From contig PUKQ01000011.1 of NCBI GenBank assembly GCA_003550565.1, positions 1 through 41,171 of the forward strand: a stretch of DNA of 41,171 nt, in the 5' to 3' direction. This DNA comes from Syntrophomonadaceae bacterium (lineage in GTDB: Bacteria > Bacillota > Dethiobacteria > DTU022 > PWGO01). The notes under the pieces were generated by a model. The model saw nothing but the letters and a program-made list of their open reading frames with translations. It had not been told where the DNA came from and did not search any database. Both the position numbers and the translations under genes were made by a program. Positions within the stretch are counted from its first letter, which is position 1, and each line of letters opens with the position of its first letter. Shown one piece after another: positions 9,646 through 19,011 of the stretch.

Positions 9646-10233
9646 ATGCCTAATTCAGGAGATAAACGCTATTCAATGCCCGAATTCGACTTGCAAAGGT
9701 TACATAGTTTTATGGCGGAGCATGCTTTTAAAGTGGGCAAGTTTCAGCTAAGTTCCGGTAAGACAAGTAAATATTATTTTAATAGTAAAATGGTTGTACT
9801 TTCTGCTGAAGGAGCTTATCTAGTCGCCAGGGCTATGTTGGAAAAAATAAAAACCGATGATGTGGATGCCGTTGGTGGTGCAGCTTTAGGAGCAGTTCCC
9901 CTGGCTGGTGCTTTGGCCTCTTTGTGTTTTTTAGAAGGGCTAGATCATATTTCTTTTTTTGTTGATCGTAAAGAAGCTAAGAAGCATGGAGACAAACGAA
10001 GGGTGGAAGGTCCTGACCTTAAGCCAGGTTCACGCATAATAGTGGTGGAAGATGTGGTAACTACTGGCAGTTCTGCTTTGAGCACAGCTTCGTATATGCG
10101 AGAGCAGGGCCATGAGATTATTAAGGTTATTGCTATTTTAGACAGGAAAGAAGGGGCGGCAGAAGCTTTCAAGGAAGAAAATTTTGTATTTGATCCCATA
10201 TTTACCATTGATGATTTTGACCTGCGAAAGTAA
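9646..10233 (+). CDS. pyrE: Orotate phosphoribosyltransferase
   Basis: FQLSSGKTSKYYFNSK and PRPP-binding motif IIVVEDVVTTGSSA. Confidence 0.93.
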   Translation: MPNSGDKRYSMPEFDLQRLHSFMAEHAFKVGKFQLSSGKTSKYYFNSKMVVLSAEGAYLVARAMLEKIKTDDVDAVGGAALGAVPLAGALASLCFLEGLDHISFFVDRKEAKKHGDKRRVEGPDLKPGSRIIVVEDVVTTGSSALSTASYMREQGHEIIKVIAILDRKEGAAEAFKEENFVFDPIFTIDDFDLRK

Positions 10234-10346
10234 TTAAGTATTAACTAAGTATGTTGATAAAACTAAAATTGATAAAAGAACCTCTTAAAAACTAATGGGG
10301 AATTAGTTATATCTTATTTCTCAGCTGTAGGAAAGGATGGAGTTTA

Positions 10347-10799
10347 ATTTTTAAAGAAGAAGAATATATGCGCATGGCCTTAGAAGAAGCGGAAAAAGCT
10401 TTTTCCATGGGAGAAGTACCCATAGGGGCAGTTTTAGTACGGAATGGAGGTCCTATAGCCCGTGCACATAATCGGCGGGAAACCTGGGGAGATGCAACCG
10501 CCCATGCAGAAATTCTTGCTTTAAAAGAAGGCTGCCGGCAAGTGGGAGGGTGGAGGCTGACAGACTCTTCTTTATATGTTACACTTGAGCCGTGCCCTAT
10601 GTGTGCGGGAGCATTACTGCAGGCAAGAGTAGAGCGTCTGGTATATGGAGCAGACGACCCAAAAGCAGGTGCTGTGCGCAGCCTTTATACATTATTGGAA
10701 GATGAGCGCTTGAACCATTGTGTGGATGTAAAGGCTGGTTTGTTGAAAGATGAATGCAGCCAAATATTGCAACGGTTTTTTAATATGCGCCGGAGATAA
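10347..10799 (+). CDS. tadA: tRNA-specific adenosine deaminase
   Basis: GEVPIGAVLV, HAEILAL, TLEPCPMCAGAL. The track start is ATG 10368, but FKEEEYMRMALEEA homology extends upstream to a possible ATT start at 10347. Confidence 0.94.
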   Translation: MFKEEEYMRMALEEAEKAFSMGEVPIGAVLVRNGGPIARAHNRRETWGDATAHAEILALKEGCRQVGGWRLTDSSLYVTLEPCPMCAGALLQARVERLVYGADDPKAGAVRSLYTLLEDERLNHCVDVKAGLLKDECSQILQRFFNMRRR

Positions 10800-10804
10800 A
10801 ACGT

Positions 10805-10893
10805 GGAGAGATGGCCGAGTGGACGAAGGCGCTCGACTCGAAATCGAGTGACGGTAATCCCGTCCGTGGGTTCGAATCCCACTCTCTCCGCCA
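10805..10893 (+). tRNA. tRNA-Ser(CGA)
   Basis: GGAGAGA acceptor, anticodon loop ctCGAaa, long variable arm, encoded CCA. Confidence 0.96.
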
Positions 10894-11055
10894 CTCAAGC
10901 CCCTAATCATATAATTATACCTAATGATAATAAATTTTTCTTAATTTACCTGTTCTAAAATAAGTTCCAGTAAAGAATTGAAAGCTTCATAATTTTTATT
11001 TTCCGCATCTGCAGTGCGAAATATTTGAGAACTGCCTCCTTTCGCTTAAATTAAA

Positions 11056-11250
11056 TTAATCCGTTATTTTTTGCCATGGCCGGGCTTCTTCAAGCTCATA
11101 TGCAAGTTGCAAAAGGAGGGCTTCGGTTACTTGTGCCGACTGAAGCTGGATTCCGATGGGAACTCCTTGAGAGTCTGTTCCGAGTGGCAAAGAAATGGCA
11201 GGACTTCCGGAAGCGTTGTTGAGGGGTGTGAAAGAAACATAATGTATTAA
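11056..11250 (-). pseudogene. C-terminal remnant of an amidase-signature (AS) family protein
   Basis: Reverse-strand reading YVSFTPLNNASGSPAISLPLGTDSQGVPIGIQLQSAQVTEALLLQLAYELEEARPWQKITD*; only the C-terminal tail is present. Confidence 0.8.
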
Positions 11251-11373
11251 GCGCCAGCTAAATCAAATTTTGCATTGACAATTGTTAGGAAAAAGGGAAG
11301 AGTTATTCCGGACTTAAGCAAACAAGTTTGCTGGTGGGGCGGTTAATATCCTGGCAAAACCTTTTTCTCTTTC

Positions 11374-13782
11374 CTATGGTGTTAACGAGAGGACACGTTC
11401 CTTTTCTTTTATTTCCGCTTCATCGAAAATCATGGGTACATATTCAAAATCCAGCCACTTTTCCAGCATATCGTCATAATGAGAGCTTCGAAAGTGACCG
11501 GAGTTACCGATGGCCAGTATTTCATATGCTTCATGGTCGGACATATCTATCACATAGCGCCAGGGAGCCGCAGAACGAACTTCGAATGGCAGTTCCAGTT
11601 TCCGATCATAGCCCAGTGAAGAAGGCGTGTTGTTACTTCCCCCGGTGGGGAAGGGTCCGCGATCATAATTTGACGGGCTGAATTCTGTGCCGATATAGTG
11701 ATTGAAGGTAAGCTGGTGGATTTCCCCCCAGTGCCACTCATTGATATTGTCTCCGTAATAGTCTTTCAGCTTGGCTATTGTCTCACGGAAACTGTTTTCC
11801 ACCAGGCGGTCACGATCGTCAAACCATTTTGATTCCTCGTTGATAATCATAGAATCGAGAATGTTGTGGGAATAGTTTACCATCCTGTTAAACAGTTCGT
11901 TGGAAACTTGCTCCTCAAACATGTTCTTTGCCAGCTTGGTATAAAGGACGTGAAACACAGAGGGAGCCACGGCATCCACTTCTTCTTCCGGTTCTTCGCC
12001 CCACTCTGCCATAATATGCAAAACTTCCTGTTCCTGTTCATCCAAATCTGCCCGGTTCAGTATTTCCGTAAATACCGGCACCATCTCTTCAGCATGGCTG
12101 TTGTATATACACGACTGCCCCGCCTTCATATCCTCCAGAGTAAGGTCATCTCTTCCTTCAAGATGGCGCATAATGGACATGGCCCGTGAGGGGTGGGCCC
12201 ACTCGTAACTCAGGAAATGAGGATACTCATCCCCCACTACTTTATTGTTGGCGGTAACAATAATACCTTCGGGAGGGTTGTAAAGGTAGGGAATTTCATC
12301 CCAAGGAACAAAACCCGTCCACTCATATTCATCGGTCCAGCCGGGCACCGGGAGCAATCCGTTGCCCGCCTGCCTGTGGGCTTCGCTGCGAATTGGGAAT
12401 AATCCGTTACCCAGATAACCTATATTTCCCTCCACGTCGGCGTAAACAAAGTTCTGCGCCGGCGCCATGAAGTTCTGCAACGATTCCCGAAACTCTTCAA
12501 AGTTGGTAGCCCGCATCATCCCCAGCATTGCTTCTGCCTCCTGGGTTGCATCCAAACCAGTCCAACGTAGACTCAGCGGATATTCACCGGGTTGCAGTTC
12601 CACCACATCGGTAATAACCGGGCCGTGCCGGGTTTCCCGCACCTGCAGCTTCTCATCCTCCTCTCCTCTGACCTTGATTACTTCTTCAATTATCTCCGCT
12701 TCAACCCATTCTTCGTTATACAGGTAGAGGCTGTCATCATCTTCCTTAAACTTCATCTGGTAAAGATCCATCACATCGGGACCCAGGTTAGTTTCACCCC
12801 AGGCAATATGGTCGTTATACCCGGCAATCACTCCGGGAATACCGGGAAACATCACGCCGGTAATGTTCTCGCCGGGAAGGGAAAGATGGTTCATATACCA
12901 GATGGGCGGTAAATCAAGCGTAAGGTGCATGTCACTGGCCAGGATTGCTCCTCCGGAAGCAGTGTGTTCACCGCTTACCACCCAGTTGTTGGAACCTATG
13001 CCGTTTCTTCCGGTAACACTGCCGGCATTGCTTCCCATGTCTATCAGGGTAGTAGCAGCACTGCTGCTAATTCCTTCCGGAACTTCTTTAATAATTGTCT
13101 TACCGTCATCGGGATATGTAGGAAATAACTCCTGCGCTTTCGCCTCTCCCACTTCTTCAATCAGCGACGCCAGGAAAAGTTCAGTTCCCATATTGCCTCC
13201 CAGTTCCCATGCCATCAATTTGGAAATAGCCAGGGAATCCACCGGCTTCCAGGGTTCTGGTTCATAACCCAACAACAAAAATTCCGGGGGAAGATTGTCA
13301 ATATTTTCCTCAATATAATCATTAACCCCTTCTGTATAAGCGTCAAGAAGAGATCTTGTATCAGGGCTCATGGCCTCCAGAGCAAGCTCCGCCGCCCGGT
13401 AAAAGCCTACTGTTCGGTTAAAACGATCGTCTTCCACAAAATCCGGCCCGGCAATTTCAGAAAGGCGGCCGGCGATTAAGCGTCTGGTGAAATCCATTTG
13501 CAACAGACGCTCCATGGCTTGCACGTAGCCCTGGGCATAAGTCATATCCCGCTCGCTTTCAGCAAAAATATGAGGCACTCCATACTCACCAAAGTAAATA
13601 TTCACCGGTTCTTCAACCCCGGCCTCAATTGTGTCACTATATATTGGTAATCCACTTTCTTTGTTAAAATACCACCTCAGCCAATCCAGTGCTGCCGGCT
13701 GCGCAGAAAAAACACTGTGTAAAACAACCACGAGAGAGAGCACCAGAATAACACAGATTAAAACTATAGCTACTTTTTTCAT
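11374..13782 (-). CDS. Penicillin acylase-type Ntn hydrolase (S45 family), secreted or membrane-anchored
   Basis: N-terminal hydrophobic segment; DFTRRLIAGRLSEIAG; IGSNNWVVSGEHTASGGAILASDMHL (Ser nucleophile after G); MLGMMRATNFEEFRESLQNFMAPAQNFVYADVEGNIGY. Confidence 0.93.
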   Translation of the reverse strand: MKKVAIVLICVILVLSLVVVLHSVFSAQPAALDWLRWYFNKESGLPIYSDTIEAGVEEPVNIYFGEYGVPHIFAESERDMTYAQGYVQAMERLLQMDFTRRLIAGRLSEIAGPDFVEDDRFNRTVGFYRAAELALEAMSPDTRSLLDAYTEGVNDYIEENIDNLPPEFLLLGYEPEPWKPVDSLAISKLMAWELGGNMGTELFLASLIEEVGEAKAQELFPTYPDDGKTIIKEVPEGISSSAATTLIDMGSNAGSVTGRNGIGSNNWVVSGEHTASGGAILASDMHLTLDLPPIWYMNHLSLPGENITGVMFPGIPGVIAGYNDHIAWGETNLGPDVMDLYQMKFKEDDDSLYLYNEEWVEAEIIEEVIKVRGEEDEKLQVRETRHGPVITDVVELQPGEYPLSLRWTGLDATQEAEAMLGMMRATNFEEFRESLQNFMAPAQNFVYADVEGNIGYLGNGLFPIRSEAHRQAGNGLLPVPGWTDEYEWTGFVPWDEIPYLYNPPEGIIVTANNKVVGDEYPHFLSYEWAHPSRAMSIMRHLEGRDDLTLEDMKAGQSCIYNSHAEEMVPVFTEILNRADLDEQEQEVLHIMAEWGEEPEEEVDAVAPSVFHVLYTKLAKNMFEEQVSNELFNRMVNYSHNILDSMIINEESKWFDDRDRLVENSFRETIAKLKDYYGDNINEWHWGEIHQLTFNHYIGTEFSPSNYDRGPFPTGGSNNTPSSLGYDRKLELPFEVRSAAPWRYVIDMSDHEAYEILAIGNSGHFRSSHYDDMLEKWLDFEYVPMIFDEAEIKEKERVLSLTP

Positions 13783-13918
13783 GTTTTAATCTCCTCTTCA
13801 GTATGTGCCTTATTATTTCTATATAAACATTTATTTTCCTTTTTGGTGTTTATGATTTCAAAGTGGTTCCGGGGCACTAATCAAGATTGAGTGGAATTTA
13901 GGCATCTAAGCATTAGGA

Positions 13919-14686
13919 TCATTTGCGTTTTTCAGACATACGGCTGAGCAAGTCCCGCTTTTTTGACCTCTTGGCACTCTCGTAATGTTGCTCGATTTCT
14001 TCAGTAATGGCAGTGGAAAAATCGTGGCTTTCAAGCTCCTGTCGGAATTCGGTTAAAAGACCGTGAAATTTCTTATCAACGCTTTCTTCGAGCATCCTTC
14101 CCGCTTGGATATACTTGTTTGCCAGTTTGAACCTGTCCAGGGTCCCCTCTTTCTTCTGCTGTCTGTATTCTTTAATGGCTTCGTTGAATAAAATCTCCAG
14201 TCTATCCTTGGCTTGTGCTTCCAGGGACCCAAATTTCGGCTTGTATTCTGCTAAAATGTCAACCCTGGCTACAGTGGAATCATCGGGAGGCTTCGTTTCG
14301 TCCGGTTTTTCTTCTGGATCTTCCGTAGGTGGTTTTTCGTGTTTACTATCCGGTTTTTCCTCCGAATTCTCCGCAGATGAGTTTTCGCCTTTGTTGTCCG
14401 GGCTGTCCTGGTGGTCTTCCTCAGGCGTTTTTTTCGGTGAGCTGTCCGAGTTGCCCCAGTCGGCATCCATATCAAGGGTAAGTGGACGATCCGGATCAAG
14501 GGTGAAGGGCTTATCCAGGTCAAAGTGATAGAAAAAATCTTCGCCAAATTGCTCTAAAAGTTGGATTTCAATCTGGCGGTCTTCAGCAAAAAGTGCATTG
14601 TAGAACCACAACCCTGTCCCGGCCAGGATGAGAGCGAAAATAATTAAAATAATCGGCAGTACATTATTGGGTAATTTTTTAGACAT
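13919..14686 (-). CDS. Membrane-anchored protein with D/E/P/K/S-rich linker and C-terminal helical domain, unknown function
   Basis: N-terminal TM LPIILIIFALILAGTGLWFY; repetitive EENSEEKPDSKHEKPPTEDPEEKPDETKPPDD linker; SD before ATG 14686. Confidence 0.7.
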   Translation of the reverse strand: MSKKLPNNVLPIILIIFALILAGTGLWFYNALFAEDRQIEIQLLEQFGEDFFYHFDLDKPFTLDPDRPLTLDMDADWGNSDSSPKKTPEEDHQDSPDNKGENSSAENSEEKPDSKHEKPPTEDPEEKPDETKPPDDSTVARVDILAEYKPKFGSLEAQAKDRLEILFNEAIKEYRQQKKEGTLDRFKLANKYIQAGRMLEESVDKKFHGLLTEFRQELESHDFSTAITEEIEQHYESAKRSKKRDLLSRMSEKRK

Positions 14687-14778
14687 TTTAACCACCCTTT
14701 TAAGGTAGACCTCAAGGACTTGATTGATAAAAATTAGCCTGCTTCTTTTATTTAATTCGTATGCGTCGGAAGGAACCC

Positions 14779-16569
14779 TTAATCTTTCTCTAAGACAGTG
14801 TCGGAAACAGCAGCGGGTCCTCCCAGGATATAAAGCAGGGTTTCACTGTCTGCGATGCTGTGGTAGTATTCATCTACAACTTCCGGTAATTGATCTTTTT
14901 GCGCATAGAGAACTGGGGCTTTTAGAATCGCCCCAAGGTAGCCGCCGGACAGGGCGTCAACCAGGGTCAGGCCGTTGCCTAATAGCACATATTGGGGATC
15001 TGGATCACTGAAAAATCTCTGGGCAACGTTTACGCTGGTGTCAAATCGATTTGCTCCCCGGAGCCTCTCCACTTTGCCGTCAATCAACTGTTCCAAGTCA
15101 GTCTCTACGTCTTCGCTGACCACCGTGCTACCGCCAATTATAATCAATTCATCGATGCCCAATTCGTTAATAGCTTCCTTTGTTACTTCCGGAATGCTGT
15201 CTTCTGCAACCAGCAAAATCGGGTAACTGCGCCCGGACGCAACCGGCCCTGCTACTAGTGAATCAGCCATGGCCGTACCGCTGACGATAAAAGCCGTAGT
15301 GGGGAAATTGTTTCCTAGCCTATCTGCTGTTGATTGCGCCATTTTGGCGGCCGTACTGTAGCGATCATCTCCCGAAATCCTTCTGACCGTGAGGCCCATA
15401 TCCTCCAAATCTTTTTTTACCTTATTAGAGATAGCCGATGTTCCACCCAGGAGCTTTACTTTTGTCACTTCCAGAACTAAAAGGGCTTCAGCGGTGGCTT
15501 CGGATAAAACATCGGATCCGGTTAGCAGAAGTGGCGCTTCCAGAGCGCCGGCCAGCGCGCTGCTGCCAAGCCCGTCGACGAAAACGTCGCCTCGAGCCAG
15601 CAGCGCCGTATCTGCTCCTTCGGGATAAGCATACGACGCAATATGCGCCGACGTTTCGAAGCGGCTTTCTCCGGCAAGGCGGATCCATGGTAATTTTAAG
15701 CCCAGATCAGCAAGAATTCTGGTGGTCTCACTCTGATCCAGGTAGTAGTAACCCGGCATGGGGTCTATTTCATATTCGCCGGGCAAAACAAACGCAGGGA
15801 TTTTTTCAGGGTCCTGATCGTACAAGATATTGCCCACTTCAGCTACATCCCAATCACTCATGCTGGTAAACAAGCTTGTCCCCAACATCTCGTAATAAAT
15901 ATCATATAATTCTTCTTCAGGCAGAGTTTTTAGCTGATGCATAAGAGCATTGAGCATGCGCTGGTTTCGACGCACGCGGTCGCCATCAGAGTGGTCTGAA
16001 CCTTCTTCGGGAACTCGGGGCAAGCGATGCGTAACGTAAGTATGGGCCTGGTCACCGTCCAGCCGATTTAAACCGTAAGGCAGGTCGGTAACTTCGGCTA
16101 GCCCCTCACATACATATATTTCTACTCCCCCGATAAGTTCCACAAATTCGGAGAAGCCTTCCTCTTTGAGGGTAATATAATGGTGCAGGGGAATACCTAA
16201 CAGCTCTTCTACTGTTTTCTTTGTAAATAGACCTGCTTCGTTATAATCATAATCGTTGTTTGTTAAACCATAATGATGGGCAAAAGCCAAATGATATTCA
16301 TCGGGTTCGGATGACCAGGTTTGAAAATCAACGTAGGTGCTTCTCGAAACAGAAATAACCGAACTTTCATAGGTGGTATTATCGAAAGAAAAGATCATCA
16401 CGGTATCGGCCATCGCCCTACCTTCATCCACCCCCAAAAGCAGGATATTTGTGTGCGAATCGCTGTCGGACGAGGCAGCAGTATGCTCGTGACTGTTGGA
16501 GCCGACTATCAGGAAAAGAGCTGCCAAAAGAAAGAGCAGCAGCACCGAAAGCGAGTTTTTTAGACCCAT
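14779..16569 (-). CDS. LytR-CpsA-Psr (LCP) domain protein fused to C-terminal cell wall binding repeat 2 (CWB2) repeats
   Basis: NILLLGVDEGRAMADTVMIFSFD...VSRSTYVDF...GGVEIYVCEGLAEVTDLPYGLNRLDGDQAHTYVTHRLPRVPEEGSDHSDGDRVRRNQRML = LCP; RLAGESRFETSAHIASYAYPEGADTALLARGDVFVDGLGSSALAGALEAPLLLT etc. = CWB2. SD agaagggaga before ATG 16569. Confidence 0.9.
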   Translation of the reverse strand: MGLKNSLSVLLLFLLAALFLIVGSNSHEHTAASSDSDSHTNILLLGVDEGRAMADTVMIFSFDNTTYESSVISVSRSTYVDFQTWSSEPDEYHLAFAHHYGLTNNDYDYNEAGLFTKKTVEELLGIPLHHYITLKEEGFSEFVELIGGVEIYVCEGLAEVTDLPYGLNRLDGDQAHTYVTHRLPRVPEEGSDHSDGDRVRRNQRMLNALMHQLKTLPEEELYDIYYEMLGTSLFTSMSDWDVAEVGNILYDQDPEKIPAFVLPGEYEIDPMPGYYYLDQSETTRILADLGLKLPWIRLAGESRFETSAHIASYAYPEGADTALLARGDVFVDGLGSSALAGALEAPLLLTGSDVLSEATAEALLVLEVTKVKLLGGTSAISNKVKKDLEDMGLTVRRISGDDRYSTAAKMAQSTADRLGNNFPTTAFIVSGTAMADSLVAGPVASGRSYPILLVAEDSIPEVTKEAINELGIDELIIIGGSTVVSEDVETDLEQLIDGKVERLRGANRFDTSVNVAQRFFSDPDPQYVLLGNGLTLVDALSGGYLGAILKAPVLYAQKDQLPEVVDEYYHSIADSETLLYILGGPAAVSDTVLEKD

Positions 16570-16686
16570 TATTATTTCTCCCTTCTTGCTTCTAAGTGAT
16601 TTTTCAATCTTATTATATCCTCCCAAACCCTCACCCTCTGATATTCTCAGCATTCGATTTGGGAAAATATGTTTTTCTTGTGAAAA

Positions 16687-16732
16687 AAGGCTTAACTGTT
16701 ATTTTTTTGATATGTTAAGCCTTTTTATTTCG
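16687..16732. terminator. Bidirectional hairpin terminator between the CWB2 gene and LCP gene
   Basis: AAGGCTTAAC...GTTAAGCCTT stem flanked by A/T runs. Confidence 0.8.
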
Positions 16733-16800
16733 CACATCTTAATGTGGTTGGCGCATGTGAAAACGTCTGTTTAGCCTTGAATGCCGGTTCAGTGCTGAAC

Positions 16801-17829
16801 TTAAGGGCTCTTATCAGGATGCAAGCCTATGTAGATAGCTTCCTCGCAATCTTCACTCACGGCAGCCGTTCCACCCAAGATGTAAGCCATGGTATCTTGG
16901 GTAACAATGGTATAAAAGTAATTAAGTGCAACGGAATCGTCGGTGCGGCCGTGGCAGTATAGAATGGGCGCATCCAACATTCCTCCCAGGTAGCTGCCCG
17001 CCATGGCATCAACTAGGTTTTCATCTAAACCGCCGGCAAATATCACCGTCTCTGGCGGATGAAAGTACTCTTTGGCGACTTCGACGCTGGTTTCAAGGCG
17101 GTTAGCGCCGTAAACACGTCTGGTATCGGGAAGCTTATCTTCGACCTCGTCACTGACCACGGCGGGTCCGCCGATAATTGTAGTTTTGGTAAGTTCCAGT
17201 TCATTCATCACTTCATCGGTTTCTTCAGGTACCCCGTCCGGGCGTACCAGCAGGATAGGTTTTCCACTCGCGGATGCATAGGAACCGATCGTAAGAGCGT
17301 CAGGAATAACAATGCCGCTGACAATAAAAGCTTCATCGCCAAAGTCCTCGTCGAGTTCATCGGCCACCCCCCGGGCAATTTCTGCCGCTGTTTCAAAACG
17401 ATTTTCGCCCTCGTACCTCCTTACATCCATTTCAAAATCTTCATCCAGCCTCTCAAACACCGGTTGCGAGACAGCGGCTTCCCCACCGAGAATAACCGCG
17501 TTTGCTGCGCCGAGCTCAGCGATTGCTTCTTGCGTTCTTCCAGGCAGGTTTTCAGGCATAGTCAGCAGTATGGGCGCATCAAGTGCTCCGGCCAGGGTGC
17601 TTCCGGCCAGGGCATCAAACAGCACATCGCCACGCGCAATAATTACCGTATCAGCCTGATCATATGCATAAAGTGAAATTACTTTGGCCGTTTCAAAGCG
17701 GTCTTCTCCGTATAGGCGGGTTAGCCTATCATAAACATCATTAGCCATGGCAGTCCCGATAAAAGCGGAAATAATAATGGCCATTACCGCCAGGATCAAT
17801 AAAAACCGAAAAATTATTTTTCTCTTCAA
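16801..17829 (-). CDS. Secreted cell wall binding repeat 2 (CWB2) protein
   Basis: Three CWB2-like repeats (RLYGEDRFETAKVISLYAYDQADTVIIARGD; RYEGENRFETAAEIARGVADEL; RVYGANRLETSVEVAKEYF); N-terminal hydrophobic signal; SD GGAGGG before TTG 17829. Confidence 0.87.
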   Translation of the reverse strand: MKRKIIFRFLLILAVMAIIISAFIGTAMANDVYDRLTRLYGEDRFETAKVISLYAYDQADTVIIARGDVLFDALAGSTLAGALDAPILLTMPENLPGRTQEAIAELGAANAVILGGEAAVSQPVFERLDEDFEMDVRRYEGENRFETAAEIARGVADELDEDFGDEAFIVSGIVIPDALTIGSYASASGKPILLVRPDGVPEETDEVMNELELTKTTIIGGPAVVSDEVEDKLPDTRRVYGANRLETSVEVAKEYFHPPETVIFAGGLDENLVDAMAGSYLGGMLDAPILYCHGRTDDSVALNYFYTIVTQDTMAYILGGTAAVSEDCEEAIYIGLHPDKSP

Positions 17830-18077
17830 TTGCCTCACCCTCCATATAATAGATTTATTAATTGATCTGCCCAGGTTTAAGTAAAAAGACAATTCTCTTA
17901 AGTGGGTTGTTGCAACCATACCACATCCCTTTTAAAAAATATATAAAAAATAATAATTGCTGCATTTGAAGTTATGTAGGGTTATGTGTTTGTAAAAAAC
18001 TATTATTCTATAAACATGCCTAAAAGTCCTGCTAAATTTCAAAAATCAAAATTTTGGGAAAGATTAGGGCATATTTC

Positions 18078-18150
18078 AATAATTCTTAATGTGTTCTCAA
18101 ATTATCATCCTTAAATTTTTAATAATTCTTAATGTGTCCCCATGTTATCA
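18078..18150. repeat. Two degenerate direct repeats, AATAATTCTTAATGTGTYCYCA
   Basis: aataattcttaatgtgttctcaaattatca and aataattcttaatgtgtccccatgttatca about 43 bp apart. Confidence 0.75.
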
Positions 18151-18206
18151 GTAATATATGCTATCCTGTAATAAAGAAAAGTGGCAGGTAAGGAGAGTTG
18201 CACAGG

Positions 18207-18698
18207 TTGGAAACCCCTGAATTTATTCTACCCATAGCCGAAACATTTAATTATTTGACCGTTAAATACGGATTGTTAGGAATAGCTCTTTCTATGACAG
18301 CTGAAAATGTAGGTGTGCCTTTTGCATCAAGTGTTGTTGTTTTAACGGCAGGGCAATTGATAATGACGGGAGAGGTATCATGGGCTCTGGTTATACTGCT
18401 TTCAACGATGGGAATAGTTGTAGGGAGCATAATCAGTTATTTGATTGGTTATTTTGGGAGGAATATGATAAAGCGAAAAATGAATAAGTTCAGCGAATTT
18501 TTTAGCCGCTATGGTAAGTATTCCATATTTATGGCTCAATTGTATGGCACTAGCCGCACATTTATTTCTTTGCCTGCTGGATTATCCCGAATGAAATTTC
18601 TTCAATTTACAATATATACAGCGCTAGGGGGGCTGGTTTTTAGCTCAGGATTAGTGTTTTTTAGCTTTATCGTTTATCAAACTGTTGACTTCCTATAA
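18207..18698 (+). CDS. DedA/SNARE-associated family membrane protein
   Basis: GLLGIALSMTAENVGVPFASSVVVLTAGQL and GRNMIKRKMNKFSEFFSRYGKYSIFMAQLYGTSRTFISLPAGLSRM; aaggagag SD before TTG 18207. Confidence 0.87.
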   Translation: METPEFILPIAETFNYLTVKYGLLGIALSMTAENVGVPFASSVVVLTAGQLIMTGEVSWALVILLSTMGIVVGSIISYLIGYFGRNMIKRKMNKFSEFFSRYGKYSIFMAQLYGTSRTFISLPAGLSRMKFLQFTIYTALGGLVFSSGLVFFSFIVYQTVDFL

Positions 18699-18716
18699 AT
18701 GCTTATAATAATTTCT

Positions 18717-18929
18717 GGACACATTAAAAAATATTAGGTTTATGTGTCCACGTATTTTTTTAAGCATTCATTTATGCACTTCCATGTATCTTTCGGATCA
18801 CGCTTTTCCGGTCTGAAATTCAAAACAAACTCTTTTTCTACATCAGTACGAAGCTTTGTCTTCCAAAAAACAAACCTGAACAAACAGGATTAAGTTCAAT
18901 TAATCGGACAGCTAACTATTAATGTGTCC
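18717..18929. mobile_element. MITE/IS-remnant-like element bounded by 11-bp perfect inverted repeats GGACACATTAA...TTAATGTGTCC
   Basis: GGACACATTAA at 18717-18727 and TTAATGTGTCC at 18919-18929; contains a 49-codon open fragment on the minus strand (18740-18889). Confidence 0.55.
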
Positions 18930-19011
18930 CGAAAGATTTCTGATTGCTTTAATCCATAATTGCAAAATTTAGACGATTATTATATAATCTTGTCGCTTAT
19001 GGAATCAGGAG

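Noticed and set aside
10685-10910. Two minus-strand ORFs (69 and 72 aa)
   Set aside because: Antisense to tadA 3' end and tRNA-Ser(CGA); the 'GESGIRTHG' type peptide is a typical false ORF from tRNA reverse strands
11328-13267. Plus-strand ORFs opposite the penicillin acylase gene
   Set aside because: Shadow ORFs of a well-supported minus-strand CDS
14975-17676. Plus-strand ORFs opposite the LCP/CWB2 genes
   Set aside because: Antisense shadows of repeat-containing CDSs with clear domain matches
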